A stretch of DNA of 64,000 nucleotides from Rhodocyclaceae bacterium (GTDB lineage: Bacteria > Pseudomonadota > Gammaproteobacteria > Burkholderiales > CAIKXV01): the NCBI GenBank assembly GCA_020248265.1, contig JADCHX010000004.1:229473-293472 (forward strand), written 5' to 3'. The notes under the pieces were generated by a model that did no database searches, was not told the origin of the DNA, and saw only the letters and a program-made list of their open reading frames with translations. Within the stretch, counting starts at the first letter, position 1; the number at the start of each line of letters is the position of its first letter. Shown one piece after another: positions 1 through 8,608 of this stretch. Position numbers and translations under genes: made by a program.

Positions 1-882
1 CTCGGCATCGGCGTGGCGCTGTCGTCCGCTGCCAGCCACGCGCAGGAGTGGAAGAAGAAGTTTCCGGTGGTCGGGTTCAGTTCGGTGAGTTCCGAGAACC
101 AGGCAGCGACCCAGGCCCGATACAAGCAACTGGCCGATGTGTTCCGGGAGAAGCTGGGCGTCGAACTGCGCATCTTCACCGCCACCGACTACGCTGGTAC
201 CGTGCAGGCGCTGACGTCGGGGCAGATCCAGATGGCGCAGGTCGGTGCGAGCGCCTACGCCGCGGCCTGGATCGATTCCAACGGCCAGGTCGAGCCGTTG
301 GTGACCAACCAGGAAGTCGACGGGTCGCTCGGCTACCACTCGATCCTGATCGTCAAGGCGGACAGCCCGTTCAAGCGCATCGAGGATCTCAAGGGAAGGT
401 CGCTCGCCTGGGCCGATCCGAACTCCACGTCCGGCTTCCTGATTCCGCTCGTTTCGCTGCGCGCCGTCGGTATCGAGCCGGACAAGTTCTTCGGCAAGAC
501 GCTGTTCTCGGGTGGCCACGAGCAGAGCGTGCTCGGCGTCATCAACGGGCAGTTCGATTCCGGTTTCACCTGGTCGTCGAAGGGTCACAACGCTGGGCAG
601 ATCCGCGCGATGGTCGACCGCGGCGTGCTCAAGATGGATCAGTTCCGGGTCATCTGGGAGTCGCCGCTGATCCCGAACCCGCTGGTGATCGTGCGCAAGG
701 ATCTCCCGGCCGACATGCGCCGCGACCTGCTCGCGTTCTGGACCGACCTGGCCAAGACGCATCCGCAGATCGCGGAACTGGCTGCGCGTGGCAAGACCGC
801 CGGTTTCGTCCCGGCCACGCACGAGATGTACAAGCCGGTGCTCGATGCCGCTCTCGAAGTGCGCAAGAACCGGAAGCGGTGA
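1..882 (+). CDS. phnD: Phosphonate ABC transporter substrate-binding protein PhnD (first copy, 5' end cut off)
   Basis: Periplasmic binding protein that hands phosphonates to the PhnE permease. The reading frame is open from base 1; the visible N-terminus is the tail of a signal peptide with the cleavage region AASHAQEW, so the true start lies outside the window. Family features seen are the SGQIQMAQVG segment, the EVDGSLGYHS strand, the GRSLAWADP motif and a SGGHEQS ligand-loop motif. It is followed after one base by a second PhnD copy clearly homologous to it; the two differ most after the QFDS motif (GFTWSSKGHN here, AFVFGARDPL in the second). PhnC is expected just upstream. The family call is firm; the phosphonate actually bound cannot be read from sequence. 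Confidence 0.93.
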   Translation, partial: LGIGVALSSAASHAQEWKKKFPVVGFSSVSSENQAATQARYKQLADVFREKLGVELRIFTATDYAGTVQALTSGQIQMAQVGASAYAAAWIDSNGQVEPLVTNQEVDGSLGYHSILIVKADSPFKRIEDLKGRSLAWADPNSTSGFLIPLVSLRAVGIEPDKFFGKTLFSGGHEQSVLGVINGQFDSGFTWSSKGHNAGQIRAMVDRGVLKMDQFRVIWESPLIPNPLVIVRKDLPADMRRDLLAFWTDLAKTHPQIAELAARGKTAGFVPATHEMYKPVLDAALEVRKNRKR

Positions 883-883
883 C

Positions 884-1789
884 GTGAGGCTCGCCTGGAT
901 CGCAGCGCCGCTGCTCGCCCTGCTTGCCGCGTCGGCCTCGGCGCAGGACTGGCGGGCGAGGTATCCGGTGGTCTCCATGAGTGCGGTCAGCTCCGAGAGC
1001 CAGGGTGCCACCGAAGCGCGGTTCAAGGACTTCGCCAGGGTCTTCAAGGATCGTTTCGGGGTCGAGCTGCGCATCCATATCGCGTCGAGCTACTCGGGAA
1101 CAATCCAGGCACTGACTTCCGGGCAGATCCAGTTCGCCAACCTCGGCCCTGCCGCATACGCAGCCGCATGGATCGACTCCGACGGCGGCGTGGAGCCGCT
1201 GGCGGCGGCGAAAGAGGTCGATGGCGATATCGGTTACCACTCGCACCTGATCGTACGGTCGGACTCGCCCTTCCAGAAGATCGAGGACCTGAAGGGGCGC
1301 AGCCTCGCCTGGGCGGATCCGAACTCGGCCTCGGGCTACCTGATTCCGCTGGTCTCGCTGCGCGCGGCCGGCATCGACGCGACGAAGCATTTCGGGCGTA
1401 CCGTGTTCTCCGGCGGTCATGAGCAGAGCGCGCTGGGCGTGGTCGGCGGCCAGTTCGACAGCGCATTCGTGTTCGGTGCGCGCGATCCGCTCGCGCGCGG
1501 CGTGTTGCACATGATGGCCCAGCGCGGGGTACTCGATACCAGCCGGCTGCGCGTGGTCTGGCGTTCGCCCTTGATCCCCGGCTCGCCGGTCACCGTCCGC
1601 AAGGACCTGCCGGCGGACATGAAGCGCGACATCCAGAAGCTGTTCGTCGATCTGTACTCGATCGACCCCCGGATGGCCGAGATCGTCGCGCGCGGCAAGA
1701 CCCAGGGCTATGTCCCGGTGACCCATGACATGTACCAGCCCCTGCTCGATGCCGTGCAGGAGCAGCGTCGCATGCGGCGGAAGGGATGA
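884..1789 (+). CDS. phnD: Phosphonate ABC transporter substrate-binding protein PhnD (second copy)
   Basis: Second periplasmic phosphonate-binding protein, 301 aa. The GTG at 884, one base after the first copy's stop, is chosen because it begins a typical signal peptide (VRLAWIAAPLLALLAASASA, then QDW); frames extending further upstream give a sequence that resembles no signal peptide. It shares with its neighbour the DLKGRSLAWADPNS and FSGGHEQS motifs, so the pair looks like a tandem duplication. The stop overlaps the first possible ATG of phnE. The divergence after QFDS lies in the second lobe near the ligand cleft, which suggests, without proving, different substrate preference. No frameshift is seen in either copy. 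Confidence 0.93.
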   Translation: MRLAWIAAPLLALLAASASAQDWRARYPVVSMSAVSSESQGATEARFKDFARVFKDRFGVELRIHIASSYSGTIQALTSGQIQFANLGPAAYAAAWIDSDGGVEPLAAAKEVDGDIGYHSHLIVRSDSPFQKIEDLKGRSLAWADPNSASGYLIPLVSLRAAGIDATKHFGRTVFSGGHEQSALGVVGGQFDSAFVFGARDPLARGVLHMMAQRGVLDTSRLRVVWRSPLIPGSPVTVRKDLPADMKRDIQKLFVDLYSIDPRMAEIVARGKTQGYVPVTHDMYQPLLDAVQEQRRMRRKG

Positions 1790-2670
1790 CCATGTCCAGT
1801 ACGGCCAGCGGCCTGGAAGCGGTCCGCGCGTTCGAGACGAACTGGCGAGCGTTGCAGGTGCGCAAGCGCTGGCTCACGCTCGGCTACGGACTGCTGTTCG
1901 CCGCCGTGTTCGCCGCGTCGGCCTGGGTCGGCGAGTTCAACCTGGTGAAGCTGTTCCAGGGGCTGCCGCGTATTCACGAGTATGTTGCCAAGACCCTTCC
2001 GGTACTGACCCTCGACAACCTCTGGGGCGATCTGTCCGAATGGTTCTATGGCCTTCCCAAGTGGCTCATGCTGCTCTGGGAGACCATCCTGATCGCCTAC
2101 ATCGCAACGCTGCTGGGCACGCTGGGCGCCCTTGCCCTGTGCTTCCACGCGGCGCGCAACCTGTCGCGCGGCGGCACCAGCTACTGGATTGCCCGGCGCG
2201 TGTTCGAGGTTGCCCGGACCATCCCGGAACTGGTGTTCGCGCTGGTGTTCGTGTTCGCCTTCGGCATCGGGCCGCTGGCCGGCATCCTGGCCATTGCCAT
2301 CCATTCCATGGGTGGCAGCGGCAAGCTCTTCGCCGAAGCCGTCGAGAACATCGACATGAAGCCGGTGGACGGCCTGCGCGCGACCGGCGCGAACTGGGTG
2401 CAGACCATCCGCTTCGCGGTGCTGCCGCAGGTGCTGCCGAACTTCACCTCCTTCAGCCTCTGGCGCTTCGAGATCAACGTACGCTCGGCCTCGATCATCG
2501 GTTTCGTCGGTGCCGGCGGCATCGGTCAGGAGTTCTACACGGCCATCAGCCGCCTCTACTACGAAGACATCAGCGCACTGATCATCCTCATGGTCTGCAC
2601 CGTGATCCTGATCGACATGGTGTGCGAGCGGGTGCGGCACCGCCTGATCGGCAAGGAGGGTTTCGCATGA
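1786..2670 (+). CDS. phnE: Phosphonate ABC transporter permease PhnE (first)
   Basis: Inner-membrane permease of the phosphonate importer, 294 aa. It has an N-terminal membrane segment (around residues 27-45) followed by a BPD-transporter permease domain with the hallmark EAVENIDMKPVDGLRATGAN coupling loop that docks on the ATPase. Two starts are possible: ATG 1786 overlapping the upstream stop, or ATG 1792, which is better spaced from the purine-rich AAGGG at 1781-1785. The 3' end overlaps the second permease by four bases (ATGA), so the two subunits are translationally coupled and probably form a heterodimeric channel. Confidence 0.93.
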   Translation: MTMSSTASGLEAVRAFETNWRALQVRKRWLTLGYGLLFAAVFAASAWVGEFNLVKLFQGLPRIHEYVAKTLPVLTLDNLWGDLSEWFYGLPKWLMLLWETILIAYIATLLGTLGALALCFHAARNLSRGGTSYWIARRVFEVARTIPELVFALVFVFAFGIGPLAGILAIAIHSMGGSGKLFAEAVENIDMKPVDGLRATGANWVQTIRFAVLPQVLPNFTSFSLWRFEINVRSASIIGFVGAGGIGQEFYTAISRLYYEDISALIILMVCTVILIDMVCERVRHRLIGKEGFA

Positions 2671-3539
2671 CCCTGCGCATATCCGGCATCGACGCGGCAG
2701 CGATCGCGCGCGCGCGCGCGATAAGCCCGGGCGCATTCTCGCAGCCCCTGCGCGAGCGTATCCCCACCCTCGCGGCAGGCGCATTCTTCCTGGGCCTCAC
2801 CGCCTACTGCATCGTGCTGTTCGAGATGTCTCCCGTCCGGCTCTGGGCGGGGTTCGGCAAGCTGCTGGAGGTGGTCGGCCACATGTTCCCGCCCACCGCG
2901 AAGGGCGCGGCGCTCGACTATGCCTATGCCATGCTGCAGACGGTGGCGATGGCGCTGATCGGCACGGTCATCGCGGCGGTGCTCGCGATACCGCTGGGAT
3001 TCGCCTGCGCACGCAACATGGTGCCCGGCTGGATCGTCCGCTTCGTGTTCCGGCGCTCCAGCGACGTCATGCGCGGCGTCGATCAATTGGTGTGGGCACT
3101 GATCTTCGTGCGTGCGGTCGGCCTCGGCCCGCTGGCCGGCATTCTCGCGATCATCATCGCCGACACCGGGACTCTCGCGAAGCTGTACTCCGAGGCGATC
3201 GAGAACATCGATCGCAAGCCCGTCGAGGGATTGCGCGCGTCGGGTGCAAGCCCGCTGCAGACCATGCGTTTCGGCGTGATCCCTCAGGTGCTTCCGATCA
3301 TGCTGTCGAACATCCTGTACATCTTCGAGTCGAACACGCGTTCCGCGACGATCCTCGGCATCGTCGGTGCGGGCGGGATCGGATTCTTCCTCGCAGACCG
3401 TATACGGACGATGCTGTGGGAAGAGGCCTGTTTCATCATGCTGATGATCCTCGCCACGGTATACGTGATCGACTGGTTCTCGAAACGCCTGCGCGCGAAG
3501 ATCACTGGCGGTACCGACGCCCCAACCGTCATCCATTGA
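2667..3539 (+). CDS. phnE: Phosphonate ABC transporter permease PhnE (second)
   Basis: Second inner-membrane permease subunit, 290 aa. Start ATG 2667 overlaps the previous stop and has a strong Shine-Dalgarno AAGGAGG at 2653-2659. It carries the EAA-type loop ENIDRKPVEGLRASGASP and several hydrophobic segments. Near the N-terminus an alternating CG tract (2705-2718, seven CG units) encodes an Ala-Arg run, a possible slippage site. It pairs with the upstream permease as in phnE1/phnE2 systems. A phosphonate monoester hydrolase gene follows after 10 bases, so transport and hydrolysis genes are probably co-transcribed. Confidence 0.92.
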   Translation: MTLRISGIDAAAIARARAISPGAFSQPLRERIPTLAAGAFFLGLTAYCIVLFEMSPVRLWAGFGKLLEVVGHMFPPTAKGAALDYAYAMLQTVAMALIGTVIAAVLAIPLGFACARNMVPGWIVRFVFRRSSDVMRGVDQLVWALIFVRAVGLGPLAGILAIIIADTGTLAKLYSEAIENIDRKPVEGLRASGASPLQTMRFGVIPQVLPIMLSNILYIFESNTRSATILGIVGAGGIGFFLADRIRTMLWEEACFIMLMILATVYVIDWFSKRLRAKITGGTDAPTVIH

Positions 3540-3549
3540 CCGTTCGCAA

Positions 3550-5043
3550 GTGAAACCCGGGCAGCCGAACGTCCTGCTGGTGATCATCGACCAGTTGCGT
3601 GCAGACGCGCTCGGCTGCATGGGCAGCCCCTGCGCGCACACGCCGAACATCGACCGGCTGGCACGGCGCGGCATCCTGTTCGCACGGCACCATGCCCAGG
3701 GTGCGCCGTGCGGGCCGAGCCGTGCCTCGATCGCCACCGGGCAGTACCTGATGAGCCACAGGGTGGTCAACAACGAGACGCCGACCGCGGCGCATCTGAA
3801 GACGCTGCCCTGGTTCCTGCGCGAAGCCGGCCATGAACCGGCGCTGGTCGGCTACACCACGACGCTGCCGGACCTGCGTGCCCTGCATCCGGGCCTGGCG
3901 CGGCCGCGCACGCATTCGATCGCGGCCGGATGGGACGTGGTGCGCGACTTCGAAGGCGATCGACGGCACTACCTGGCCTGGCTTTCAGGGCAAGGCTATT
4001 CCGTGGGTCCGGATTACGCCGAACTGTTCCGCTGTGCCGCGACAGCCGACGATGCCAGCCGATTCCCGGCCGCGCCGATTGCAGCCGAACATACCGACAC
4101 CGCCTGGTGCGCCGATGGCGCGCTCGACTACCTCCGCGTCCGCGCCGGGCGCCCCTGGTTCCTGCAACTCGGGTTCTTCCGGCCGCATCCGCCATTCATG
4201 GCTACTGCCCCCTTCGACGCGCTGATCGATCCCGGCCGGATCCCGCTGCCGGTACGCGCTGCGAGCGTGGAGCATGAAGCGGCGATACATCCGTTGAACC
4301 GGCTGATGCTCGAAACGCTCAGGGCTGGCACGTCGGTAACCGGCATGGCAGGACTGTCCTGCGAGGTCTCGGCCGAAGACCTGCGCCGCATCGCTGTCGC
4401 CTATCATGGTCTGGTGGCCGAGGTCGATCATCACCTCGGCCGCGTGCTGGACCATCTCGACGCGACCGGGCAGTCCGGCAATACGCTGGTGATCCTGACC
4501 GCCGATCACGCCGAGCAGCTGGGCGACCATCACATGCTGAGCAAACGCGGCTACTACCCGTCCTCGTACCATGTGCCATGCATAATGGTCGACCCACGGC
4601 CCGAGGCGGATGCGACACGGGGAAGCACGGTCACCGCCTTCAGCGAGAATGTCGACCTGCTGCCGACGATCCTCGAATGGCTCGGCCAGCCGATCCCCGA
4701 ACAGTGCGACGGACGTTCGCTGCTCGCGTTCCTGCGGGACACGGTGCCCTCAGGCTGGCGCAGGGAAACACACTGGGAATACGACTTCCGCGATCTCGCT
4801 GGCGGAAAAGCGCCACTGCTCCTGGGCATCGCACGCCACCAGTGCAGCCTCGCGGTAATCCGCGACGCCGACCACGCCTACGTGCACTTTGCCGCGCTGC
4901 CGCCGCTGCTGTTCGACCTGCGCCGGGATCCAGGCTGGCTGGTGAACAGGGCTGACGATCCCGGGTGGCGCGACGTGGCGCTGGACATGGCCAGACGGAT
5001 GCTCGACTGGCGCCTCGGTCACGCCGACCGGACGCTGACCTGA
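3550..5043 (+). CDS. Phosphonate monoester hydrolase / phosphodiesterase, sulfatase fold
   Basis: Alkaline-phosphatase-superfamily hydrolase, 497 aa with GTG start, expected to cleave phosphonate monoesters or phosphodiesters and so feed free phosphonate to C-P lyase. Visible catalytic features are the metal-ligand Asp14 in VLLVIIDQLR, the formylglycine motif C54-G-P-S-R58 (Cys to be oxidised by a sulfatase-modifying enzyme), and the second metal site Asp319-His320 in LTADHAEQLGDHH. The spacing fits PehA/PMH-type enzymes better than arylsulfatases, and the position at the end of the phn transporter operon supports that reading. No signal peptide is present, so it acts in the cytoplasm on imported substrate. 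A related arylsulfatase or choline sulfatase role is the main alternative. Confidence 0.82.
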   Translation: MKPGQPNVLLVIIDQLRADALGCMGSPCAHTPNIDRLARRGILFARHHAQGAPCGPSRASIATGQYLMSHRVVNNETPTAAHLKTLPWFLREAGHEPALVGYTTTLPDLRALHPGLARPRTHSIAAGWDVVRDFEGDRRHYLAWLSGQGYSVGPDYAELFRCAATADDASRFPAAPIAAEHTDTAWCADGALDYLRVRAGRPWFLQLGFFRPHPPFMATAPFDALIDPGRIPLPVRAASVEHEAAIHPLNRLMLETLRAGTSVTGMAGLSCEVSAEDLRRIAVAYHGLVAEVDHHLGRVLDHLDATGQSGNTLVILTADHAEQLGDHHMLSKRGYYPSSYHVPCIMVDPRPEADATRGSTVTAFSENVDLLPTILEWLGQPIPEQCDGRSLLAFLRDTVPSGWRRETHWEYDFRDLAGGKAPLLLGIARHQCSLAVIRDADHAYVHFAALPPLLFDLRRDPGWLVNRADDPGWRDVALDMARRMLDWRLGHADRTLT

Positions 5044-5063
5044 CGCCCGACCTGCCGCGCCGA

Positions 5064-6221
5064 TCACACCACTCTGCGGCCCGATCGCCAGACCGCGCGT
5101 ACGACCGGGTGCATGCGGCCCGCTTGCCCTTCGACCAGCCTGACCTGCACCAGATCGGCCCGCTTGCCGATGGCGATCTCGCCCCGATCGTCGAGCGCGA
5201 CCGACCGGGCCGGGTTCCGCGTCACCAGATTGACGGCCTGCGGGATGTCGAAGCCGGCATCGTCGACCAGCCGGAACGCGGCCATCAGCAGGCTGACCGG
5301 GATGTAGTCAGAGGACAGGATGTCGAGCAGGCCGAGCCGCGCCAGTTCGATCGCCGCCACGTTGCCCGAATGCGAGCCGCCACGCACCACGTTCGGGGCA
5401 CCCATCAGCACCGACATGCCGAATGCGTGCGCCGCCCGTGCCGAGCCTTCGCGGGTCGGGAATTCGCAGATGGCAACGCCGTCGGCATGGGCCTCGTCGA
5501 CATGTTCGGGCAGTGTGTCGTCATGGCTGGCGAGCGCGATCGCGCGCTGCCTCGCGTATTCGACGAAGTGCCTGCGGTGCGGGGCCGCGTAGCGCTCCTG
5601 CACCTGCTTCGCGTTGACCACCTGCGCATCGAACCTGGCGTCGGACCATCCCTTCTTGCCCGTGTAGTAGATGCGTGCCTGCTCGAGGTCTTCCCACTGG
5701 CGTTGGCCAGGCGTGTGGTCCATCAGCGAGATCAGGCCCACGCGCGGGTGGTCGATGAAGGGCTCGAACAGCGACAGGGTGTTGGTCGCCGCGAGTTCGC
5801 AGCGTACGTGCAGCAGGTGCTCCACGCGCAGCAGGTCGGCTGCGCTGGCGCTGTCGATCATCTCGATCACTTCGCCCCAGCCCTGGCCACGCAGCGCTTC
5901 TTCATCGATATCGCCCACGCCCAGCGAGTCGTAGACCGTGGTGATGCCGGAGGCGGCCAGTTCCGCGTCATGGGCAAACAGCGCAGGCAGGGCCGGCCAG
6001 CGGACCTTCGGACGCGGCATCAGGTGCCGCTCGAAGTTGTCGGTATGCAGTTCGACCAGGCCCGGGATGAGGAAGTCGCCATCGATGTCCTGCGTGCCGG
6101 AGACGCTGGTGCCGCCGGCGGCGATCGCCGCGATGCTGCCGCCGGCCACCGCCAGCGTGCCCTGTACGACCTCGTTGCCGAGTACGAGCCGGGCACTCTT
6201 GAAAACCATGTCACTGTTCAT
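5064..6221 (-). CDS. phnM: Alpha-D-ribose 1-methylphosphonate 5-triphosphate diphosphatase PhnM
   Basis: Amidohydrolase-fold enzyme of the C-P lyase pathway that removes pyrophosphate from ribose 1-alkylphosphonate 5-triphosphate. Length is 385 aa, normal for PhnM. The start at 6221 is the ATG of the ATGA overlap with the phnL stop; upstream residues in the open frame are not PhnM-like. The N-terminal strand is followed by the metal-binding LVELHTDNFERHL region (His59, Asp61), and the SDYIPVSLLMAAF and NPARSVALDDRGEI motifs typical of the family appear in the C-terminal half. It is the last gene of the phnGHIJKLM operon and converges on the phosphonate hydrolase gene with a 20-base gap. Confidence 0.95.
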   Translation of the reverse strand: MNSDMVFKSARLVLGNEVVQGTLAVAGGSIAAIAAGGTSVSGTQDIDGDFLIPGLVELHTDNFERHLMPRPKVRWPALPALFAHDAELAASGITTVYDSLGVGDIDEEALRGQGWGEVIEMIDSASAADLLRVEHLLHVRCELAATNTLSLFEPFIDHPRVGLISLMDHTPGQRQWEDLEQARIYYTGKKGWSDARFDAQVVNAKQVQERYAAPHRRHFVEYARQRAIALASHDDTLPEHVDEAHADGVAICEFPTREGSARAAHAFGMSVLMGAPNVVRGGSHSGNVAAIELARLGLLDILSSDYIPVSLLMAAFRLVDDAGFDIPQAVNLVTRNPARSVALDDRGEIAIGKRADLVQVRLVEGQAGRMHPVVRAVWRSGRRVV

Positions 6222-6970
6222 CTTGACCTCGGTCCTGGCTGGAAGCAGCCCATGTCGAGTACACGCGTGGCGACCTGCTCGCGGATGTGGGCATCGTGGA
6301 AGATCCCGATCACGGTCGTACCGCGCTTTCGTACCTCGTTGATCAGCGCCACGACGGTCGCGCTGTTGCCCGCGTCGAGCGACGCGGTCGGCTCGTCGAG
6401 CAGCAGCACGGGCCAGTCGCGCACGAAGCTGCGGGCGAGGTTGATGCGCTGCTGCTCGCCACCGGAGAACGTGGCAGGCGCCACGTGCCACAGGCGCTGC
6501 GGTATGCGCAGGCGCAGCAGCAGGTCCTGCGCCTGCCGGTGTGCGTCGCGCAGTGCGTCGGAGTCTGCCCCCGCGCCGGTCAGTAGCGGTTCAGCCACCA
6601 CGTCGAGCGAACCCACGCGCGGCACCGTGCGCAGGAACTGGCTGACGTAGCCGATCGTGGAACGGCGTATGGCCAGCAGGGTCTGGGCACTGGCCCGGGT
6701 CACATCGACCTCGGTGCCGGCCTGCTCCCCGTCGTCGTGCCGCACATGGACCGACCCGGTGCTCGCGCGATAGTTCGCATAGATCAGTTTCAGAAGCGTG
6801 CTCTTGCCTGCGCCTGAAGGTCCGTCCAGGGCGATGCATTCGCCGGGGAAGGCCTCGAACGCGACGCCTTCCAGTACAGGAAGTTCGACGCCTCCCTGGT
6901 TGTGCAGGACGAACCGCTTCGACAGGCCGGAGGCACGGAGCACGGGTCTCACGCCGACAGCGGGCATCAT
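6218..6970 (-). CDS. phnL: C-P lyase accessory ABC-type ATPase PhnL
   Basis: ABC-ATPase-like protein (250 aa) needed for ribose 1-alkylphosphonate 5-triphosphate formation together with PhnI, G and H. Walker A is GPSGAGKST (residues 50-58), the signature is FSGGEQQR and Walker B is PVLLLDEPTASLD. It is not linked to a permease and belongs to the lyase complex rather than a transporter. Two adjacent ATG codons (6970 and 6967) are available; the first overlaps the phnK stop by four bases, in keeping with the coupling seen throughout this operon. Confidence 0.95.
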   Translation of the reverse strand: MMPAVGVRPVLRASGLSKRFVLHNQGGVELPVLEGVAFEAFPGECIALDGPSGAGKSTLLKLIYANYRASTGSVHVRHDDGEQAGTEVDVTRASAQTLLAIRRSTIGYVSQFLRTVPRVGSLDVVAEPLLTGAGADSDALRDAHRQAQDLLLRLRIPQRLWHVAPATFSGGEQQRINLARSFVRDWPVLLLDEPTASLDAGNSATVVALINEVRKRGTTVIGIFHDAHIREQVATRVLDMGCFQPGPRSR

Positions 6971-7746
6971 GGCTGCAGCACCGAGGACACCAGCAACTGC
7001 GTGTACGGGTGCTGGGGATCGTCGAGAACCTGGTCGGTCAGGCCGGTCTCCACGACGCGGCCCTCCTTCATCACCATCATCCGGTGCGCCAGCAGCCGCG
7101 CCACGGCGAGGTCATGCGTGACCACGATCGCTGCCAGCGACAGGCCGCGGGTGAGCGTGCGCAACAGATCGAGCAGCTTGGCCTGGACGCTCACGTCCAG
7201 TCCCGAGGTGGGCTCGTCCATGAACACCAGCCGGGGCCGCGTGACGAGGTTGCGTGCAATCTGCAGGCGCTGGCGCATGCCCCCGGAGAAGGTGGCCGGC
7301 GTATCGTCGATCCGTCCCGCGTCCATCTCGACCCGCTGCAGCCAGTTGGCCGCCTCGGTGCGGATGCGGCCGTAGTGTCGCTCGCCCAGGGCCATCAGCC
7401 GCTCGCCGACATTCGCCCCGGCGGAGACGTTCATGCGCAGGCCCTGTACCGCATCCTGGTGCACGTAGCCCCAGTCGGTGCGGGCCAGCAAGCGGCGCTG
7501 GGCTTCGGACATCGAATACACGTCGACCATGCCATCGTGCCGGGTCATGAATCCGACCCGCCCGGCATCCGGTTTCACGCGCGCCGCGACTGCATTGAGC
7601 AGGGTCGTCTTGCCGGAGCCGGACTCGCCGACCACCGCGAGTACCTCGCCCGGCCACAGGTCGAACGAGACATTGTCCACGGCCCGCCGGGCACCGTAGT
7701 GCATCGTGACGCCCTGGACGCGAAGCAGCGGGGGGTTATCGGTCAT
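6967..7746 (-). CDS. phnK: C-P lyase complex ABC-type ATPase PhnK
   Basis: ABC-ATPase that binds the PhnGHIJ core complex, 259 aa from ATG 7746 (MTDNPPLLRV). Walker A is GESGSGKTT (40-48), the signature is FSGGMRQR and Walker B is LVFMDEPTSGLD. The upstream extension of the open frame is rejected because it lies inside phnJ and has no family resemblance. The start overlaps the 3' end of phnJ by 11 bases. The order K-L-M after J is the classical phn order. Confidence 0.95.
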   Translation of the reverse strand: MTDNPPLLRVQGVTMHYGARRAVDNVSFDLWPGEVLAVVGESGSGKTTLLNAVAARVKPDAGRVGFMTRHDGMVDVYSMSEAQRRLLARTDWGYVHQDAVQGLRMNVSAGANVGERLMALGERHYGRIRTEAANWLQRVEMDAGRIDDTPATFSGGMRQRLQIARNLVTRPRLVFMDEPTSGLDVSVQAKLLDLLRTLTRGLSLAAIVVTHDLAVARLLAHRMMVMKEGRVVETGLTDQVLDDPQHPYTQLLVSSVLQP

Positions 7747-8608
7747 CGTCCTGCCTGTTGAGTCTGCAATGATCGGTGTCGGAACAGACGAACATGTGCC
7801 CACCGCTGTCGTCGGTGATCACCTCGTCGAGGAAGCTGTCGGTCGCACCGCACAGTGCACATGGCTCGGTCCAGCGCTGTACTTCGAACGGGTGGTCGTC
7901 GAAGGCGAGGCTCTCGACGCTGGTCCAGGGTGGTATCGCGTAGATGCGTTTCTCGCGCCCGGCCCCGAACAGTTGCAACGCCGGGTTCATGTGCATCTTG
8001 GGGTTGTCGAACTTCGGGATCGGCGACGGCGCCATCAGGAACCGGCCATCGACCATCACGGGATAGTCGTAGGTGGTGGCGATATGGCCGAAGCGCGCGA
8101 TATCTTCGTAGAGCTTCACATGCATGAGCCCGTAGTCGGCCAGGCCGTGCATCACGCGGGTCTCGGCCTCGCGTGGCTCCAGCTTCTGCAGCGGCTCCGG
8201 CAACGGCACCTGGTAGACGAGGACCTGTCCATCCTGCAGCGGTGTTTCCGGAATCCGGTGCCGGGTCTGGATGATCGTCGCCTCGGTCGTGACCGAGGTC
8301 ACCGCCACGGCCGTCGTGCGCTGGAAGAAACGCCGGATGTTCACGGCGTTGACGGTGTCGTCGGCACCCTGGTCGATCACCTTGAGGACATCGTCCGGAC
8401 CGATGATGGATGCGGTCACCTGGATGCCGCCGGTCCCCCAGCCGTAGGGCAGGGGCATCTCGCGCGAACCGAACGGCACCTGGTAGCCCGGAATCGCGAC
8501 GGCTTTCAGGATCGCGCGGCGGATCATCCGCTTCGTGCGTTCGTCCAGGTAGGCGAAGTTGAAGTTCGCATCGCGCTCGACGGGCGGCGGCAGGTCGCTG
8601 ACCTTCAT
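7736..8608 (-). CDS. phnJ: Alpha-D-ribose 1-methylphosphonate 5-phosphate C-P lyase PhnJ
   Basis: Radical-SAM enzyme that breaks the carbon-phosphorus bond, 290 aa from ATG 8608. The four cysteines Cys250, Cys253, Cys275 and Cys281 have the same spacing as Cys241/244/266/272 of E. coli PhnJ; three bind the 4Fe-4S cluster and the last is the thiyl-radical residue. Gly41 in AIPGYQVPFG matches the glycyl-radical Gly32. All key residues are present, so the enzyme should be active. The start overlaps the phnI stop (ATGA). Confidence 0.97.
   Translation of the reverse strand: MKVSDLPPPVERDANFNFAYLDERTKRMIRRAILKAVAIPGYQVPFGSREMPLPYGWGTGGIQVTASIIGPDDVLKVIDQGADDTVNAVNIRRFFQRTTAVAVTSVTTEATIIQTRHRIPETPLQDGQVLVYQVPLPEPLQKLEPREAETRVMHGLADYGLMHVKLYEDIARFGHIATTYDYPVMVDGRFLMAPSPIPKFDNPKMHMNPALQLFGAGREKRIYAIPPWTSVESLAFDDHPFEVQRWTEPCALCGATDSFLDEVITDDSGGHMFVCSDTDHCRLNRQDDDR

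Noticed and set aside
5044-5063. GATCAC sequence near 5061 as another operator half-site
   Set aside because: It lies in the gap between two convergent stops, where no promoter is expected.
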